Shown: positions 22,695 through 31,840 of the stretch, in pieces | How positions within the stretch are numbered: the first letter of the stretch is position 1 | Layout of the letters: each line of letters begins with the position of its first letter | Source: Chloroflexota bacterium | GTDB lineage: Bacteria > Chloroflexota > Anaerolineae > Anaerolineales > Villigracilaceae | NCBI GenBank assembly: GCA_021414245.1 | Contig: JAIOOU010000002.1 | Span: forward strand, 1 to 64,000 | Length of the DNA: 64,000 nt | Reading direction: 5' to 3' | Program-made: the position numbers and the translations under genes | Notes under the pieces: model-generated | What the model was told of the DNA's origin: nothing | The model's input: only the letters and a program-made list of their open reading frames with translations | Databases searched by the model: none

Positions 22695-23272
22695 ACTCAT
22701 CCCTCCCTTCCCCCGAGGAACCGGTCGTCATTAAGGCGCAGTCGAAATTCAAGGTCGACATGCGTCTCTTTTGGATCTTCCTAAAAGTAAACCTGCTGAC
22801 CACGGCCGGGCCCACTTCCGTTGGCCTTTTGTACAAGGAGACCGTCGGCACGATCCTGTCCGAGACTCAATTTGTCGAGGCGGTTGGGTTTTCAAACCTG
22901 GTCCCCGGCAGTGAAGCCCTCAAACTCGCCATGTTCATTGGGTATGCCTCCGGCGGCGTGCCGGGTTTGATCGCCGCCCTGCTGGGCGCAATCATCCCGC
23001 CCACCGTCATCATGCTTACGGTCGCATCCATTCTCGTCCGCTTTCAGGGACAGGATTGGATGAAGCATTTCATCAGGGGCATGAGTCCCGCGGTCGGCGT
23101 GCTGCTGGCACTGGTATCCTGGCAATTAATGCGGGCCGGAAGCCGGCAATCCTTCAAATGGCGAACCCTCCTGATTGCCATCCTGAGCTTTATCGCCCTC
23201 GTTATCTTCAAGATCCCCCCGCAATATGTTTTGATCTGTGCGGGTGTGGTCGGATTATTTCTCTTTCGGTAG
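22691..23272 (+). CDS. chromate transporter half (ChrA family, short form) 2
   Basis: 193-residue partner of the preceding gene. It has a 25-residue hydrophilic lead (NSSLPSPEEPVVIKAQSKFK) and then the same domain: LFWIFLKVNLLTTAGPTSVG, FVEAVGFSNLVPGSEALKLAMFIGY and GVPGLIAALLGAIIPPTVIM. The paired motifs L-P-G-S-D/E-A-L-x-L-A-M-F in both genes mark them as tandem copies of the short CHR type. Translational coupling with the first copy suggests a heteromeric transporter. A universal-stress-type protein starts 8 bases downstream. Confidence 0.9.
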   Translation: MNSSLPSPEEPVVIKAQSKFKVDMRLFWIFLKVNLLTTAGPTSVGLLYKETVGTILSETQFVEAVGFSNLVPGSEALKLAMFIGYASGGVPGLIAALLGAIIPPTVIMLTVASILVRFQGQDWMKHFIRGMSPAVGVLLALVSWQLMRAGSRQSFKWRTLLIAILSFIALVIFKIPPQYVLICAGVVGLFLFR

Positions 23273-23279
23273 ATAAAAT

Positions 23280-24125
23280 ATGAAACCTGACCTATTAATC
23301 ACAACCAACGGATTCAAAGGGACCTGGCCTTCGATCGAATATGGGGCCTGGCTGGCCTCGACTCTGGAAACGAAGATCACGCTTCTGGGCGTGACCGAGA
23401 ATCTGAATCCTGCCGCGATCGACGATCACCATCCCCTCGAGGATGTCTTCGCACGTGCCGTCGGGTTGTTCCAGCAGCAGGGACTGGCCTACAACCTCGA
23501 GGTCCAGAATGGAAACGCGGAGGATGTCATCCCGCGCAAGGCAAAACAGGGAAACTTCATCACCGTGCTTGGCCCGTTGGGACGCCCCCAGATCCGCCGT
23601 TTGATCGCCGGAAGGTCCATCCGCCATTTGATGGAGGAGATCGACCAGCCCATCCTGTATGTACCCGAAGTGAGATTGCCATTAAATAAATTGTTGATCT
23701 GCATCGGAGGACTGGGGTATGAGGTGAACGCCGAACATATCGCGATGCAGGTGGCCATGAAAAGCCGTGCACAGATCACCCTGCTTCATATCGTCCCGCC
23801 TCTGGACCTGGATTACCCAACTTCGCGCACGATCAGCAGGAACTGGCAGCATTTGACGGAAACCGACACACCCGTCGGCCGCAGCCTGCGTCAGGCCCTG
23901 GAGATCGCAAAAAATGACGGACTGACCGCGGATGTAAAGTCCCGCCAGGGAAATGTGGTGGAAGAAATTCTCAATGAAATAAAAGAGGGAAGCTACGATC
24001 TGCTTTGCATGGGATCGCCATACAGCGTCAGTTCATTAAGGCAAATGTACTCTCCGAACGTCACGGCGGAAATTGCAGAAAGTGTGGCCTGCCCGGTCCT
24101 GACCGCAAGATATAAAAGGGAATAA
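23280..24125 (+). CDS. tandem universal stress protein (UspA-like)
   Basis: 281-residue protein with two UspA folds. The first (about 1-130) starts PDLLITTNGFKGTWPSIEY. The second (about 138-281) has KLLICIGGLGYEVNAEHIAMQ and ends with YDLLCMGSPYSVSSLRQMYSPNVTAEI. The ATP-binding pattern G-2x-G-9x-G(S/T) is not complete in either half, so it may not bind ATP. It lies 8 bases after the second chromate-transporter gene and is probably co-transcribed with the pair. A 19-bp terminator follows at once (24128-24170). Confidence 0.85.
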   Translation: MKPDLLITTNGFKGTWPSIEYGAWLASTLETKITLLGVTENLNPAAIDDHHPLEDVFARAVGLFQQQGLAYNLEVQNGNAEDVIPRKAKQGNFITVLGPLGRPQIRRLIAGRSIRHLMEEIDQPILYVPEVRLPLNKLLICIGGLGYEVNAEHIAMQVAMKSRAQITLLHIVPPLDLDYPTSRTISRNWQHLTETDTPVGRSLRQALEIAKNDGLTADVKSRQGNVVEEILNEIKEGSYDLLCMGSPYSVSSLRQMYSPNVTAEIAESVACPVLTARYKRE

Positions 24126-24127
24126 TG

Positions 24128-24170
24128 AAAATAAAAAGACCACGGTTCCTCACCGTGGTCTTTTTATTTT
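24128..24170 (+). terminator. strong terminator after the Usp gene
   Basis: 19-bp perfect stem AAAATAAAAAGACCACGGT / ACCGTGGTCTTTTTATTTT with a 5-nt loop. The next gene on the minus strand ends 4 bases further, so it may serve both strands. Confidence 0.88.
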
Positions 24171-24174
24171 TTGT

Positions 24175-24894
24175 TTAAACCCCTGGCGTGTATTTCGCCT
24201 CCCACTCCGCAATGGCGGCGCGGATGGTCGCTTTGATGACTTCGTCAGGCACTTCGTCCACAGTTTGATACTTTTGCAAACCCACATACACTTCAACACC
24301 TCCCTGGAGCGATTCCTGCAACCGCAGGCCCTGTTTTGCCAGGGGGGTATCCATGATGCGCGCCTGTAAAACACTGTCGATCTGCTGTACGATGCTGAGC
24401 GACCCGAGTTTTTTCTCAGGTTCAGGTTTCATCGGCGAAAGGGAAACGGGCTGAATGGGACGTGATACCGGCTCCTGGGCGGAAGCACTTGGCGGCTGGG
24501 AAGGAACCGCGGCCGCCGGTTTGGGTGCAGGCTGTCCGGGCTGGGCCGCATCCAGCCACGGGCGAAAGACCGTGATCAATTCGATCAGGCGTTTTTTCTT
24601 TTCAGGAGACAGGGATCTGTCGGCAACCACCCCGTCGATCTCAACGATGAATCGTCCGCTTTCACTCTTGAGGCGCAACAATCCGGGATTATCCCGCCCG
24701 GTTTGGGAAGTGTCAGGGGCAAGTGCAAGTCTTCTTTCCATCTCACGCACTTTTATTTCCGCATTGGCTTCCGCGGACTGTATCTTTTTTTCGGTTCGGG
24801 CGTTGGAATCAAAAAATCCGATCGCCCAGCCGACCGCCATGCCAAGCAATAATCCGATCACAATGTAAAAAACTGGTGTGGGCGCAAAATCCAT
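24175..24894 (-). CDS. membrane-anchored protein with coiled-coil and Pro/Ala-rich linker
   Basis: 239-residue protein of unknown function. One N-terminal transmembrane helix (VFYIVIGLLLGMAVGWAIGFF) is followed by a short charged coiled coil (NARTEKKIQSAEANAEIKVR), a middle block with SESGRFIVEIDGVVADRSLS, a Pro/Ala/Gln-rich linker (QPGQPAPKPAAAVPSQPPSA) and a compact C-terminal domain (IVQQIDSVLQARI to YTPGV). The C-terminal part has a predicted alpha/beta character and the motif VEVYVGLQKYQTVDEVPDEV. It begins 2 bases after the mutM stop, so it is co-transcribed with mutM. I chose the ATG at 24894 because a longer frame would run antisense to mutM. Confidence 0.7.
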   Translation of the reverse strand: MDFAPTPVFYIVIGLLLGMAVGWAIGFFDSNARTEKKIQSAEANAEIKVREMERRLALAPDTSQTGRDNPGLLRLKSESGRFIVEIDGVVADRSLSPEKKKRLIELITVFRPWLDAAQPGQPAPKPAAAVPSQPPSASAQEPVSRPIQPVSLSPMKPEPEKKLGSLSIVQQIDSVLQARIMDTPLAKQGLRLQESLQGGVEVYVGLQKYQTVDEVPDEVIKATIRAAIAEWEAKYTPGV

Positions 24895-24896
24895 GA

Positions 24897-25712
24897 TCAC
24901 CTCAAGCGCTGACAGTTGGGGCACACATGCGTGCCGCGCTGGCCAACTGTGAGCTTTTGTATCTTCGAGCCACAAACCGGGCATGGCTCGCCTTCCCGGC
25001 CGTACACTCGAAAATAATTTTGAAAGTCGCCGCCGCGATACACCCAGTCTATGCTGGCCCCATTGCGGCGGATCCCCTCCCTTAGCACTGAACGAATCGC
25101 ATCCCGCAAAACCTGCGCCTGCTTCCGGGTAACCCCGCTTGAATTTGCGAGCGGATGCAGCCTGGCGATATGCAGGCATTCATCGGTATAAATATTACCC
25201 AGACCCGAAAGAAAGGTCTGATCCAGCAGCAGCGGTTTTAATTGGCGTTTTCGAATGCGCAGATTCTCAAACAGCCAGTCCGCCGTAAAATCCTTTTCAA
25301 GCGGTTCGGGCCCCAATTTTCCCAGGACCGTCTCCGGGTCATCTGTTAACCATACGCGGCCAAACTTGCGGGTGTCGTTGAAGGCCAGACTGCTTTCCGC
25401 GCCCCCGCGGGAACGCAGGTGAAACACCACCCGGTCATGTTTTTCGGGCTTGATTTTACCTGTTCCCACGCGTAAATCGCCGCTCATTCGCAAATGTACA
25501 AGGAGATTGTAATTTTTCAGGCGGATCACAATGAATTTCGCCCGCCGCGAAACATCCAGAATCTCCTGTCCGGCAATTTGTTTTTTGAAGAGCGCGGGAG
25601 AGGGGCTGGCAAGCGTGCGGGTCCAGCGCAGATCAGCAAAGCTGATCACCCTGCCAACCACATCAGGTTTAATCGTGCGGGCAACTGTTTCCACTTCGGG
25701 GAGTTCAGGCAT
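24897..25712 (-). CDS. mutM: formamidopyrimidine-DNA glycosylase (Fpg/MutM)
   Basis: 271-residue base-excision repair enzyme that removes 8-oxoguanine and other oxidised purines and nicks the abasic site. The start MPELPEVETVARTI carries the catalytic Pro and Glu; SRRAKFIVIRL includes the Lys of the active site. The H2TH region holds LLDQTFLSGLGNIYTDE, and the C-terminal zinc finger is CPVCGSKI ... RGTHVCPNCQ. Length is typical. TATAGT lies 7 nt before the start with no ribosome-binding site, which suggests a leaderless transcript. Confidence 0.96.
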   Translation of the reverse strand: MPELPEVETVARTIKPDVVGRVISFADLRWTRTLASPSPALFKKQIAGQEILDVSRRAKFIVIRLKNYNLLVHLRMSGDLRVGTGKIKPEKHDRVVFHLRSRGGAESSLAFNDTRKFGRVWLTDDPETVLGKLGPEPLEKDFTADWLFENLRIRKRQLKPLLLDQTFLSGLGNIYTDECLHIARLHPLANSSGVTRKQAQVLRDAIRSVLREGIRRNGASIDWVYRGGDFQNYFRVYGREGEPCPVCGSKIQKLTVGQRGTHVCPNCQRLR

Positions 25713-25719
25713 GGAGACA

Positions 25720-25725
25720 ACTATA
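25720..25725 (-). promoter_or_regulatory. -10-like TATAGT 7 nt before mutM
   Basis: On the minus strand TATAGT is followed by 7 nt and the start ATG, with no Shine-Dalgarno sequence. This fits leaderless transcription. Confidence 0.4.
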
Positions 25726-25755
25726 TCAGATGCAGGATTTTAAGATCTTGACGCT

Positions 25756-26745
25756 TTATTCGTTGAACATCTCGCCCACGGAACGGCCTTCATGCGCCCG
25801 CTTAATGACTTCACCCAGGAGCGGGGCAATGGACAGGATGGTAATGCGGCCTTCCAGATACTTCATTTTTTCGGGGGTCAACGGAGCCGAATCCGTGGTG
25901 ATAATATGCTTGATCGGCAGGGACCCCAGGCGCTCGGCCCCATTTTGGGAAAGGATGGCATGCACGAAAGCAAGGTACACATCGCGCGCTCCGTTTTGCC
26001 TGACCAGATTGACCGCCTGCGCAATGGATCCGCCCGTGTCCACCTCGTCATCCACGATGATCACATCCCGGTCGTTGACATCACCGATCAGGGTCACAGC
26101 CTCCGCCTTTGCATCATTCCCGTGCCTGCGTTTTTCGATGAATGCGATCGGCATATCCATGTCAGCGGCATAGTTGCGGCCTTTCTTGGCAAAGCCAAGA
26201 TCCACGGACACCACCACCGGATCCTTCATGTCCGCACGCATGTTTTTATTGATATGTTCCACCAGCAGGTGGGAGGCGGTCAGTACATCTCCGGGGATGG
26301 AGAAAAAGCCCTGCACCTGGCCCGCATGCGGGTCAAGGGTCATGTAACGATCCGCACCTGCCACCTCGAGCATATCCGCCACCAGGCGCGCCGTGATCGG
26401 CACGCGCGGCTGGTCCTTTTTATCCGAACGTCCATAGCACAAATAAGGCACCACTGCCGTAATCCGCGCAGCGGAATCCAATCGCAGGGTCTGGATCATG
26501 ATGAGAAGCTCCATCAAATTGCGATGGACAGGTGAGGAGGTGGTTTGGATGACATATACATCCTGCCCGCGGGCACTGCCGCTTAATTTAACGAAAAGGT
26601 TTTCGTTCGGGAATTCGATCACCTCGCGCCCGCTGACAGGCTGACCGAGATAATCCGCGATCTTTTGTCCCAACTCCGGGGAACCGGTGCCGGCAAAAAG
26701 TTTTATTCCGCCGTACACTTTCAAATCATGATTCACATGGTGCAT
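25756..26745 (-). CDS. prs: ribose-phosphate pyrophosphokinase (PRPP synthase)
   Basis: 329-residue enzyme that makes PRPP from ribose 5-phosphate and ATP. Family segments are IKLFAGTGSPELGQKIADYL, GSARGQDVYVIQTTSSPVH, the flexible loop YGRSDKKDQPRVPITARL and GADRYMTLDPHAGQVQGFF. The PRPP-binding loop reads VIIVDDEVDTGGSI. DPHA and GGSI differ slightly from the common DLHA and AGT forms, so it may belong to a less common Prs subclass. It lies 15 bases downstream of meaB on the minus strand. mutM is separated by 43 bases. Confidence 0.92.
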   Translation of the reverse strand: MHHVNHDLKVYGGIKLFAGTGSPELGQKIADYLGQPVSGREVIEFPNENLFVKLSGSARGQDVYVIQTTSSPVHRNLMELLIMIQTLRLDSAARITAVVPYLCYGRSDKKDQPRVPITARLVADMLEVAGADRYMTLDPHAGQVQGFFSIPGDVLTASHLLVEHINKNMRADMKDPVVVSVDLGFAKKGRNYAADMDMPIAFIEKRRHGNDAKAEAVTLIGDVNDRDVIIVDDEVDTGGSIAQAVNLVRQNGARDVYLAFVHAILSQNGAERLGSLPIKHIITTDSAPLTPEKMKYLEGRITILSIAPLLGEVIKRAHEGRSVGEMFNE

Positions 26746-26760
26746 TGGTTCATCCTTCTT

Positions 26761-27756
26761 TTATTTTTGCATCAACATCTTCACCGCTTCCCACGGCGAA
26801 AGTTCCCTTTGAACGATTCTCTCCAGCACATCCTCATACTGCTGTTGCGGGACAGTCTCCCGAAAGCGGCTCACCAGTGTCTCCCGGATCAGCGCATCCA
26901 GTTCGACCTCAAGCCTGGCCCGCTCGCGAATGGCCCAGCCGCCGCTTTGAGTTAAATGCGTCAGGTGCCTTGCAATCGCATCCGCCAGTTCCACAATCCC
27001 CCTGCCTTCCGTGGAAATCGTTCGCTGGATGGGGGGGATCCACAGGCCGGCTTCCACTTTATTTGCCGGAACAGACTCGCTCATGTACGTGCCATGATGC
27101 TTGAAGACCCGCTGGGCGGGGTGAGCCAGCTCAAGCATGGATTTCAAGGCCTTCTCCGCATTCTCCACGCCGGGACGGTCAGCCTTGTTAACCACCAGGA
27201 TATCCGCGATCTCAAGAATGCCCGCCTTGATGGCCTGAATATCATCACCCAAACCGGGTGCTTCCACCACCAAAGTCGTGTGTGCAAGGCGCGCAACATC
27301 CACTTCGCTTTGGCCGGCGCCAACCGTCTCGATGATCACAATATCAAACCCGGCCGCATCGAACACCTGGGCCATGTTGGCAGTGGACTGGGCCAGACCG
27401 CCCAGAGAGCCGCGCGTTGCCATCGAACGGATGAACACGCCCGGGTCACCGGAAAGATCGCGCATGCGCACCCGGTCTCCCAGCACCGCACCACCCGTAA
27501 AGGGACTGGACGGGTCAACCGCCACAACGGCCACGCGTTTGCCGCTGGTCTTCCGGTAATGCAGGGTCAACTGATTTACCAGCGAAGATTTGCCCGTGCC
27601 GGGGGAACCCGTCACCCCGATCAAGTGTGCCCTGCCTGTATATGGGAACAACTCGATCAATGCAGCACGGCCTTCAGCTGAATCGTTTTCGACCTGCGTC
27701 AACAGGCGAGCCAGGGCAAGTCGGTCACCATCGAGAACGGATTGGGAATAAGTCAT
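26761..27756 (-). CDS. meaB: MeaB-type GTPase, chaperone for methylmalonyl-CoA mutase
   Basis: 331-residue G3E-family GTPase that protects and loads B12 into methylmalonyl-CoA mutase. Walker A is GVTGSPGTGKSSLVNQL; DPSSPFTGGAVLGDRVRM and ETVGAGQSEVDV are the family-specific switch motifs; the guanine motif is NKAD. Length and layout fit MeaB/ArgK. Its partner subunit, the B12-binding half of the mutase, lies 93 bases upstream on the same strand, separated by a terminator hairpin. The large catalytic subunit is not in the window. Confidence 0.93.
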   Translation of the reverse strand: MTYSQSVLDGDRLALARLLTQVENDSAEGRAALIELFPYTGRAHLIGVTGSPGTGKSSLVNQLTLHYRKTSGKRVAVVAVDPSSPFTGGAVLGDRVRMRDLSGDPGVFIRSMATRGSLGGLAQSTANMAQVFDAAGFDIVIIETVGAGQSEVDVARLAHTTLVVEAPGLGDDIQAIKAGILEIADILVVNKADRPGVENAEKALKSMLELAHPAQRVFKHHGTYMSESVPANKVEAGLWIPPIQRTISTEGRGIVELADAIARHLTHLTQSGGWAIRERARLEVELDALIRETLVSRFRETVPQQQYEDVLERIVQRELSPWEAVKMLMQK

Positions 27757-27808
27757 GAAATAGGTTTAATCCAGGGCGAAAAATACAGTAATAAAACAGG
27801 CCAACAAC

Positions 27809-27839
27809 AAAACACAGAGTAGTTCATACTCTGTGTTTT
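27809..27839 (-). terminator. terminator between the B12-subunit gene and meaB
   Basis: 13-bp perfect stem AAAACACAGAGTA / TACTCTGTGTTTT with a 5-nt loop. On the minus strand it follows the B12-binding subunit stop by 11 nt. Confidence 0.75.
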
Positions 27840-27849
27840 TCATTTCATA

Positions 27850-28248
27850 CTATCCCGCCAATGCCATTCTGACATCGCGGACAATATCCTCGGTGGATGC
27901 ACCGGGCCCAAAGACCCCGGTCACCCCCATCTCCTTCAAGCGCTGCAAATCCTCATCGGGAATGATTCCACCCAGAAAGACCTTCACATGAGTCTGCCCG
28001 TTGGCTTTAAGCAGTTCCATCACGCGCGGGGTTAAGGCCATGTGAGCACCGGAAAGGATGGAAAGACCCACCACATCCACATCCTCCTGCAATGCCGCCT
28101 CGGCGATCATTTCAGGGGTCTGACGCAAACCGGTGTAGATCACTTCCATGCCGGCATCGCGCAAGGCACGCGCCACGACTTTGGCACCACGGTCATGACC
28201 GTCGAGGCCGGGTTTGGCAACCAGGACGCGAATTTTCTTTTCTGTCAT
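27850..28248 (-). CDS. methylmalonyl-CoA mutase, B12-binding (C-terminal) subunit
   Basis: 132-residue cobalamin-binding subunit. The DxHxxG motif is [16 protein letters not shown] near the N-terminus; [20 protein letters not shown] and [19 protein letters not shown] complete the Rossmann-like B12 fold. In Chloroflexota and some others the mutase is split into a catalytic and a B12 subunit. The catalytic gene is not in this window. GGAGG lies 6 nt before the ATG, and TATAAT at 28274-28279 gives a short leader of about 25 nt, a classic arrangement that contrasts with the leaderless genes elsewhere in the window. Confidence 0.92.
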   Translation of the reverse strand: MTEKKIRVLVAKPGLDGHDRGAKVVARALRDAGMEVIYTGLRQTPEMIAEAALQEDVDVVGLSILSGAHMALTPRVMELLKANGQTHVKVFLGGIIPDEDLQRLKEMGVTGVFGPGASTEDIVRDVRMALAG

Positions 28249-28305
28249 TTTTCCTCCGAAGGATGAATGCCGGGATTATACTATGCCTGCCCGCATAAAA
28301 GAAAA

Positions 28306-28332
28306 AGCATGTGAAACTGATCTTCACATGCT
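28306..28332 (-). terminator. terminator at the end of ftsK
   Basis: 10-bp stem AGCATGTGAA / TTCACATGCT, 7-nt loop. On the minus strand it is followed by TTTTTCTTTT. Confidence 0.85.
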
Positions 28333-28342
28333 CTCCAATAAA

Positions 28343-30670
28343 CTATATGCCATCATCCTTGGGCGGCGCGGTGGGACCATAGTCCAGAACGGCACGCATC
28401 TGGGTGCCGCCTTCCGGCGGGCCGACGATCTTTTTATCTTCCATCATATCCACGATGCGGGAGGCGCGGGTATATCCAATGCGCAGCCTTCTTTGCAGCA
28501 TGGATACGGAGGCGCGTCCCTCCTTGCGGATGATGTCCACAGCCTCGTCATACAGCGGGTCGCCCTCTGATTTCTTGCCTTCATCCCATAATTGTGTTTG
28601 TTTGAGCGGCACATTCGTTGGAACGGAGTCCGCCGGGGTGCCCGCGATCGCATAGGAACTTCCGCCGCCCGCCTGGGTGCGCCAATATTCCACCAGGTTT
28701 TGAATTTCATGATCTGAAACAAATACACCCTGCAGGCGCGCCGCCGCCGGTGCATCTGGGGCTTGATACAACATATCGCCGCGGCCAAGCAGTCTTTCCG
28801 CACCGGGCTGATCGAGAATGACACGACTGTCCGTATTGGAGGCCACCGCAAAGGCAATGCGGGCCGGGAAGTTGGCCTTGATCAGACCCGTCACCACATC
28901 CACGGAGGGGCGCTGGGTGGCGAGGATCATGTGAATACCTGTTGCACGCGATAATTGCGCCAGGCGGGTGATGGTTTTTTCAGTTTCATCGGGGGCGATC
29001 ATCATCAGATCGGCCAGTTCGTCAATGATAACCACCAGGAATGGGAGTTTCTTCTGCCCCTGTAATTTCATCTTGGCGTTGTAATCGGTGATGTTTCTCG
29101 CGCCCACCTGTGCGAACATGTGATAGCGCTTGTCCATTTCACGGGTCATCCACTGCAGGGCGCCAATCACGCGGTCCATTTCCACCACCACGGGACCGAG
29201 CAAATGTGGAATGCCGTTGTAGCCGGTCAATTCGACGCGTTTGGGGTCAACCAGCACCAGACGCAGATCATCAGGCGTGTTGAATAGCAGCAGACAGGTC
29301 AGGATGGAATTGACACAGACGGATTTACCGGAGCCGGTGGTGCCCGCGATCAACATGTGCGGCATGCCTTCAAGGCTGGCGATGATGGGCAGACCCGCCA
29401 CATCGCGGCCAAGGCCAAAATTCAACGGCTTGGTATTGCGCGTGTAGACTTCGCTTTCCAGGATATCGCGCAGGGCCACCATGGCCATCTCTTCGTTGGG
29501 CACTTCGATGCCGACATAACTATGGCCGGGGACCGGGGCCTGAATACGGATGCGCGGTGCGGCCAGCGCAAGGGCGAGATCATCGGATAAAGAGGCGATC
29601 TTGCTGACCCGCACCTTGGTACGCACTCCCCCGCGAGTCTCGAGGAAAAGCGGTTCCACGCCGAACTGTGTGATCGAGGGCCCACGGCTGATCGCAACGA
29701 CCTGGGCGGGTGCGCCAAAGGATGCAAGCGTCTCTTCGATCAAACGTGCCCGTTGTTGGATAAATTCTTCATTGATGTTTGGGGTGCTGCCTGAGTCAAG
29801 GATGTCGCTGACGCTCGGTAATTTCCACTGAATGACCGCGGGCCCGCTTGTGGTGCGGGTGGGCTGGATTCCCTCGGCAAGCGGGTCCACAATCGGCATG
29901 CTGGAGGGATCGATCGGTGTAAATTCCGCTGTCGAAACAGCAGCAGGATCGAGGTCCTGCAAAGCATGAGCCGGGATGGGTTTGTTCATCCACGAACGCA
30001 ACTTTGCAATCAGAGGGACAAGCCAGGAGAACAGCTCCTGCACAGGCTTATCCAACAGAATCGCGACCCCGATGACCAGCCATGCAAGCAGGGCGATCAG
30101 AGCGCCGCCGCCGCCAAGAGACGACCACAACAAACGCTGGAAAAGACCACCCAGCGCACCGCCGCCAATGCCGGTCAATGCCACTTTTTCGGCTGTATCC
30201 GCACTTGCAACGAAGGTATGGAGAACCGTCAGAAGCAGAATATAAAGAATGGCACTGCCGACCACCCGTTCAAGGGAAAGAGGGGGAATACGTTCGATCT
30301 TGCGAAAGACAAGCCACAGACCGAAGAAAAGCAAGCCGATGGGAAGGACATAAACGCCCCAGCCGAATATTTGCGACAGAAAAAAAATCGCCCCGCCGAC
30401 CAGCGCGGACCGGTTGGCGGAGATCAGGCCCAACAGAATAATAATGCCGATGAAAGCAAGGATGATCCCGACCACATCCAGTTTGCGTTCGGGGGACAGT
30501 TTTTCCCACCAGGATGGCTCACGCACTTGAGGCGGCGGAGGTGGCGGCTGGGTCAACCTGCCCTTCATGGCCGGCTTGCCACGCACAAACTCACCCTTCC
30601 TCGGCGGCAGGGTTTTTCCTGCGGGCTTTGCACTTTTATTTGGGGGAGCGGTGGGTTTGAGAAGGGGCAT
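28343..30670 (-). CDS. ftsK: DNA translocase FtsK/SpoIIIE
   Basis: 775-residue septal DNA pump that clears chromosome ends at division. The N-terminal Pro/Lys-rich tail is short, followed by about four transmembrane helices (between residues 65 and 215), a linker, and the motor. Walker A is GTTGSGKSV, Walker B VVIIDELADLMM, and the RecA-like core has ATGIHMILATQRPSVDVVTG. The gamma winged helix at the end (VSMLQRRLRIGYTRASRIVD) reads the KOPS-type guide sequences. The gene is monocistronic between a terminator and the divergent rnz promoter region. Confidence 0.96.
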   Translation of the reverse strand: MPLLKPTAPPNKSAKPAGKTLPPRKGEFVRGKPAMKGRLTQPPPPPPQVREPSWWEKLSPERKLDVVGIILAFIGIIILLGLISANRSALVGGAIFFLSQIFGWGVYVLPIGLLFFGLWLVFRKIERIPPLSLERVVGSAILYILLLTVLHTFVASADTAEKVALTGIGGGALGGLFQRLLWSSLGGGGALIALLAWLVIGVAILLDKPVQELFSWLVPLIAKLRSWMNKPIPAHALQDLDPAAVSTAEFTPIDPSSMPIVDPLAEGIQPTRTTSGPAVIQWKLPSVSDILDSGSTPNINEEFIQQRARLIEETLASFGAPAQVVAISRGPSITQFGVEPLFLETRGGVRTKVRVSKIASLSDDLALALAAPRIRIQAPVPGHSYVGIEVPNEEMAMVALRDILESEVYTRNTKPLNFGLGRDVAGLPIIASLEGMPHMLIAGTTGSGKSVCVNSILTCLLLFNTPDDLRLVLVDPKRVELTGYNGIPHLLGPVVVEMDRVIGALQWMTREMDKRYHMFAQVGARNITDYNAKMKLQGQKKLPFLVVIIDELADLMMIAPDETEKTITRLAQLSRATGIHMILATQRPSVDVVTGLIKANFPARIAFAVASNTDSRVILDQPGAERLLGRGDMLYQAPDAPAAARLQGVFVSDHEIQNLVEYWRTQAGGGSSYAIAGTPADSVPTNVPLKQTQLWDEGKKSEGDPLYDEAVDIIRKEGRASVSMLQRRLRIGYTRASRIVDMMEDKKIVGPPEGGTQMRAVLDYGPTAPPKDDGI

Positions 30671-30751
30671 AATGTCTGGAACAAGCCACCTGCAACGTAA
30701 GTACTACAGGTGTGTTTGATTCGGAATTTTTATTATAAGTAAAGCAAAATT

Positions 30752-30760
30752 ATTATAGCA
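30752..30760 (-). promoter_or_regulatory. extended -10 TGCTATAAT upstream of ftsK
   Basis: Minus-strand TTGTGCTATAAT, an extended -10 (TGn plus TATAAT), about 80 nt before the ftsK start. The 240-base ftsK-rnz gap otherwise holds AT-rich sequence and no gene. Confidence 0.5.
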
Positions 30761-30910
30761 CAAATGGTCTGTTTTCTTTAAGGTACAATTACAGGGTTAT
30801 TTGCTTTCCATAGAAGATTTTTCCACATACCCACCCAGGGGAGCACACAGGGATCCCGAGAAAAACACTGCTGTTCTCTGTGTCGGCCGCCGGTTTTTAA
30901 GGACTCAACC

Positions 30911-31840
30911 TTGTTCGAAATATTATTTCTTGGCACATCCGCTTCCGCGCCTTCTGCAAAGCGCGGACTCTCAGGACAGATCGTTTCCCATAACGAACAT
31001 CGTTTCCTTATCGACTGTGGCGAAGGCACCCAAAGACAGATCCTTCAATCCGGCATCGGCTTTAAACGCCTGACCCGGATCCTCTTAACGCACGGCCATC
31101 TTGACCATATACTCGGTTTGGGCGGACTGCTTTCCACATTCTTAAGATGGGAGGCCATTGAGGAACTTGAGATCCTGGGTGGACGCAGCACCCTGGACCG
31201 CGCACAAACACTTTTATTCGATGTGGTCCTGCGCGGCAACAAACCTCCCATGCCGCTCAAATTGACCGAAATCAAACCGGGCATCATTTTCGAAGAGGAT
31301 GATTTTACAGTCACCGCATTTCCGGTCACACACCGCGGCCCGGATTGTTTGGGATATGTTTTCGAGGAAAAGGCCCGCCGTCCATTCCTCTCACGAAAAG
31401 CGGATGAACTTGGAGTCCCATTCGGGCCTGAACGCAAAACACTGGTCGAAGGCAATCAGATCGTCCTGCCGGACGGCAGGCGCATCACTCCAGACGATGT
31501 GCTGGGTCCGCCGGAAAAGGGCAGTAAACTCGTCGTGGTTGGAGATGCCGGCCGAACAGACAACCTGGTCGAGGTCTGCAGAGATGCGGATGGTCTGGTC
31601 ATTGAATCCACTTATCTGGATGAAGAGGCCGATATGGCAAGGCAATTTTCGCACCTGACCGCCCGCATGGGAGCGGAACTTGCGATAAAAGCCGGGGTTA
31701 AGAAGCTAATTCTCACACATATCTCGCGTCGGTATCGTGAAAAGGAAGTGATCGCGGAAGCGCAATCCCTTTTCCAAAACACAGTGGTGGCACGCGACTT
31801 TGACACTTATCAAATCAAGAAAGAAATCGAACATGGATAA
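30911..31840 (+). CDS. rnz: ribonuclease Z family metallo-beta-lactamase
   Basis: 309-residue zinc phosphodiesterase of the ElaC/RNase Z type that trims tRNA 3' ends. The start MFEILFLGTSASAPSAKRG (TTG start codon) fits RNase Z. The metal motif is THGHLDHILGLGG, with GDAGRT, the ESTYLDEEADMARQFSHLTA helix and THISRRY providing further ligands. Such trimming is needed here since the tRNA genes do not encode CCA. Its end overlaps the pfkA start by 8 bases, so the two are co-translated. Confidence 0.93.
   Translation: MFEILFLGTSASAPSAKRGLSGQIVSHNEHRFLIDCGEGTQRQILQSGIGFKRLTRILLTHGHLDHILGLGGLLSTFLRWEAIEELEILGGRSTLDRAQTLLFDVVLRGNKPPMPLKLTEIKPGIIFEEDDFTVTAFPVTHRGPDCLGYVFEEKARRPFLSRKADELGVPFGPERKTLVEGNQIVLPDGRRITPDDVLGPPEKGSKLVVVGDAGRTDNLVEVCRDADGLVIESTYLDEEADMARQFSHLTARMGAELAIKAGVKKLILTHISRRYREKEVIAEAQSLFQNTVVARDFDTYQIKKEIEHG

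Noticed and set aside
25792-26535. 247-codon open frame antisense to prs
   Set aside because: Shadow of the PRPP synthase gene; no start signals or motifs.
26956-27681. 241-codon open frame antisense to meaB
   Set aside because: Shadow of the GTPase gene, rich in His/Arg as expected from the reverse complement.
29966-30700. 244-codon open frame antisense to ftsK
   Set aside because: Composition is polar and without known motifs; the minus strand has a clear FtsK with all signatures over the same bases.
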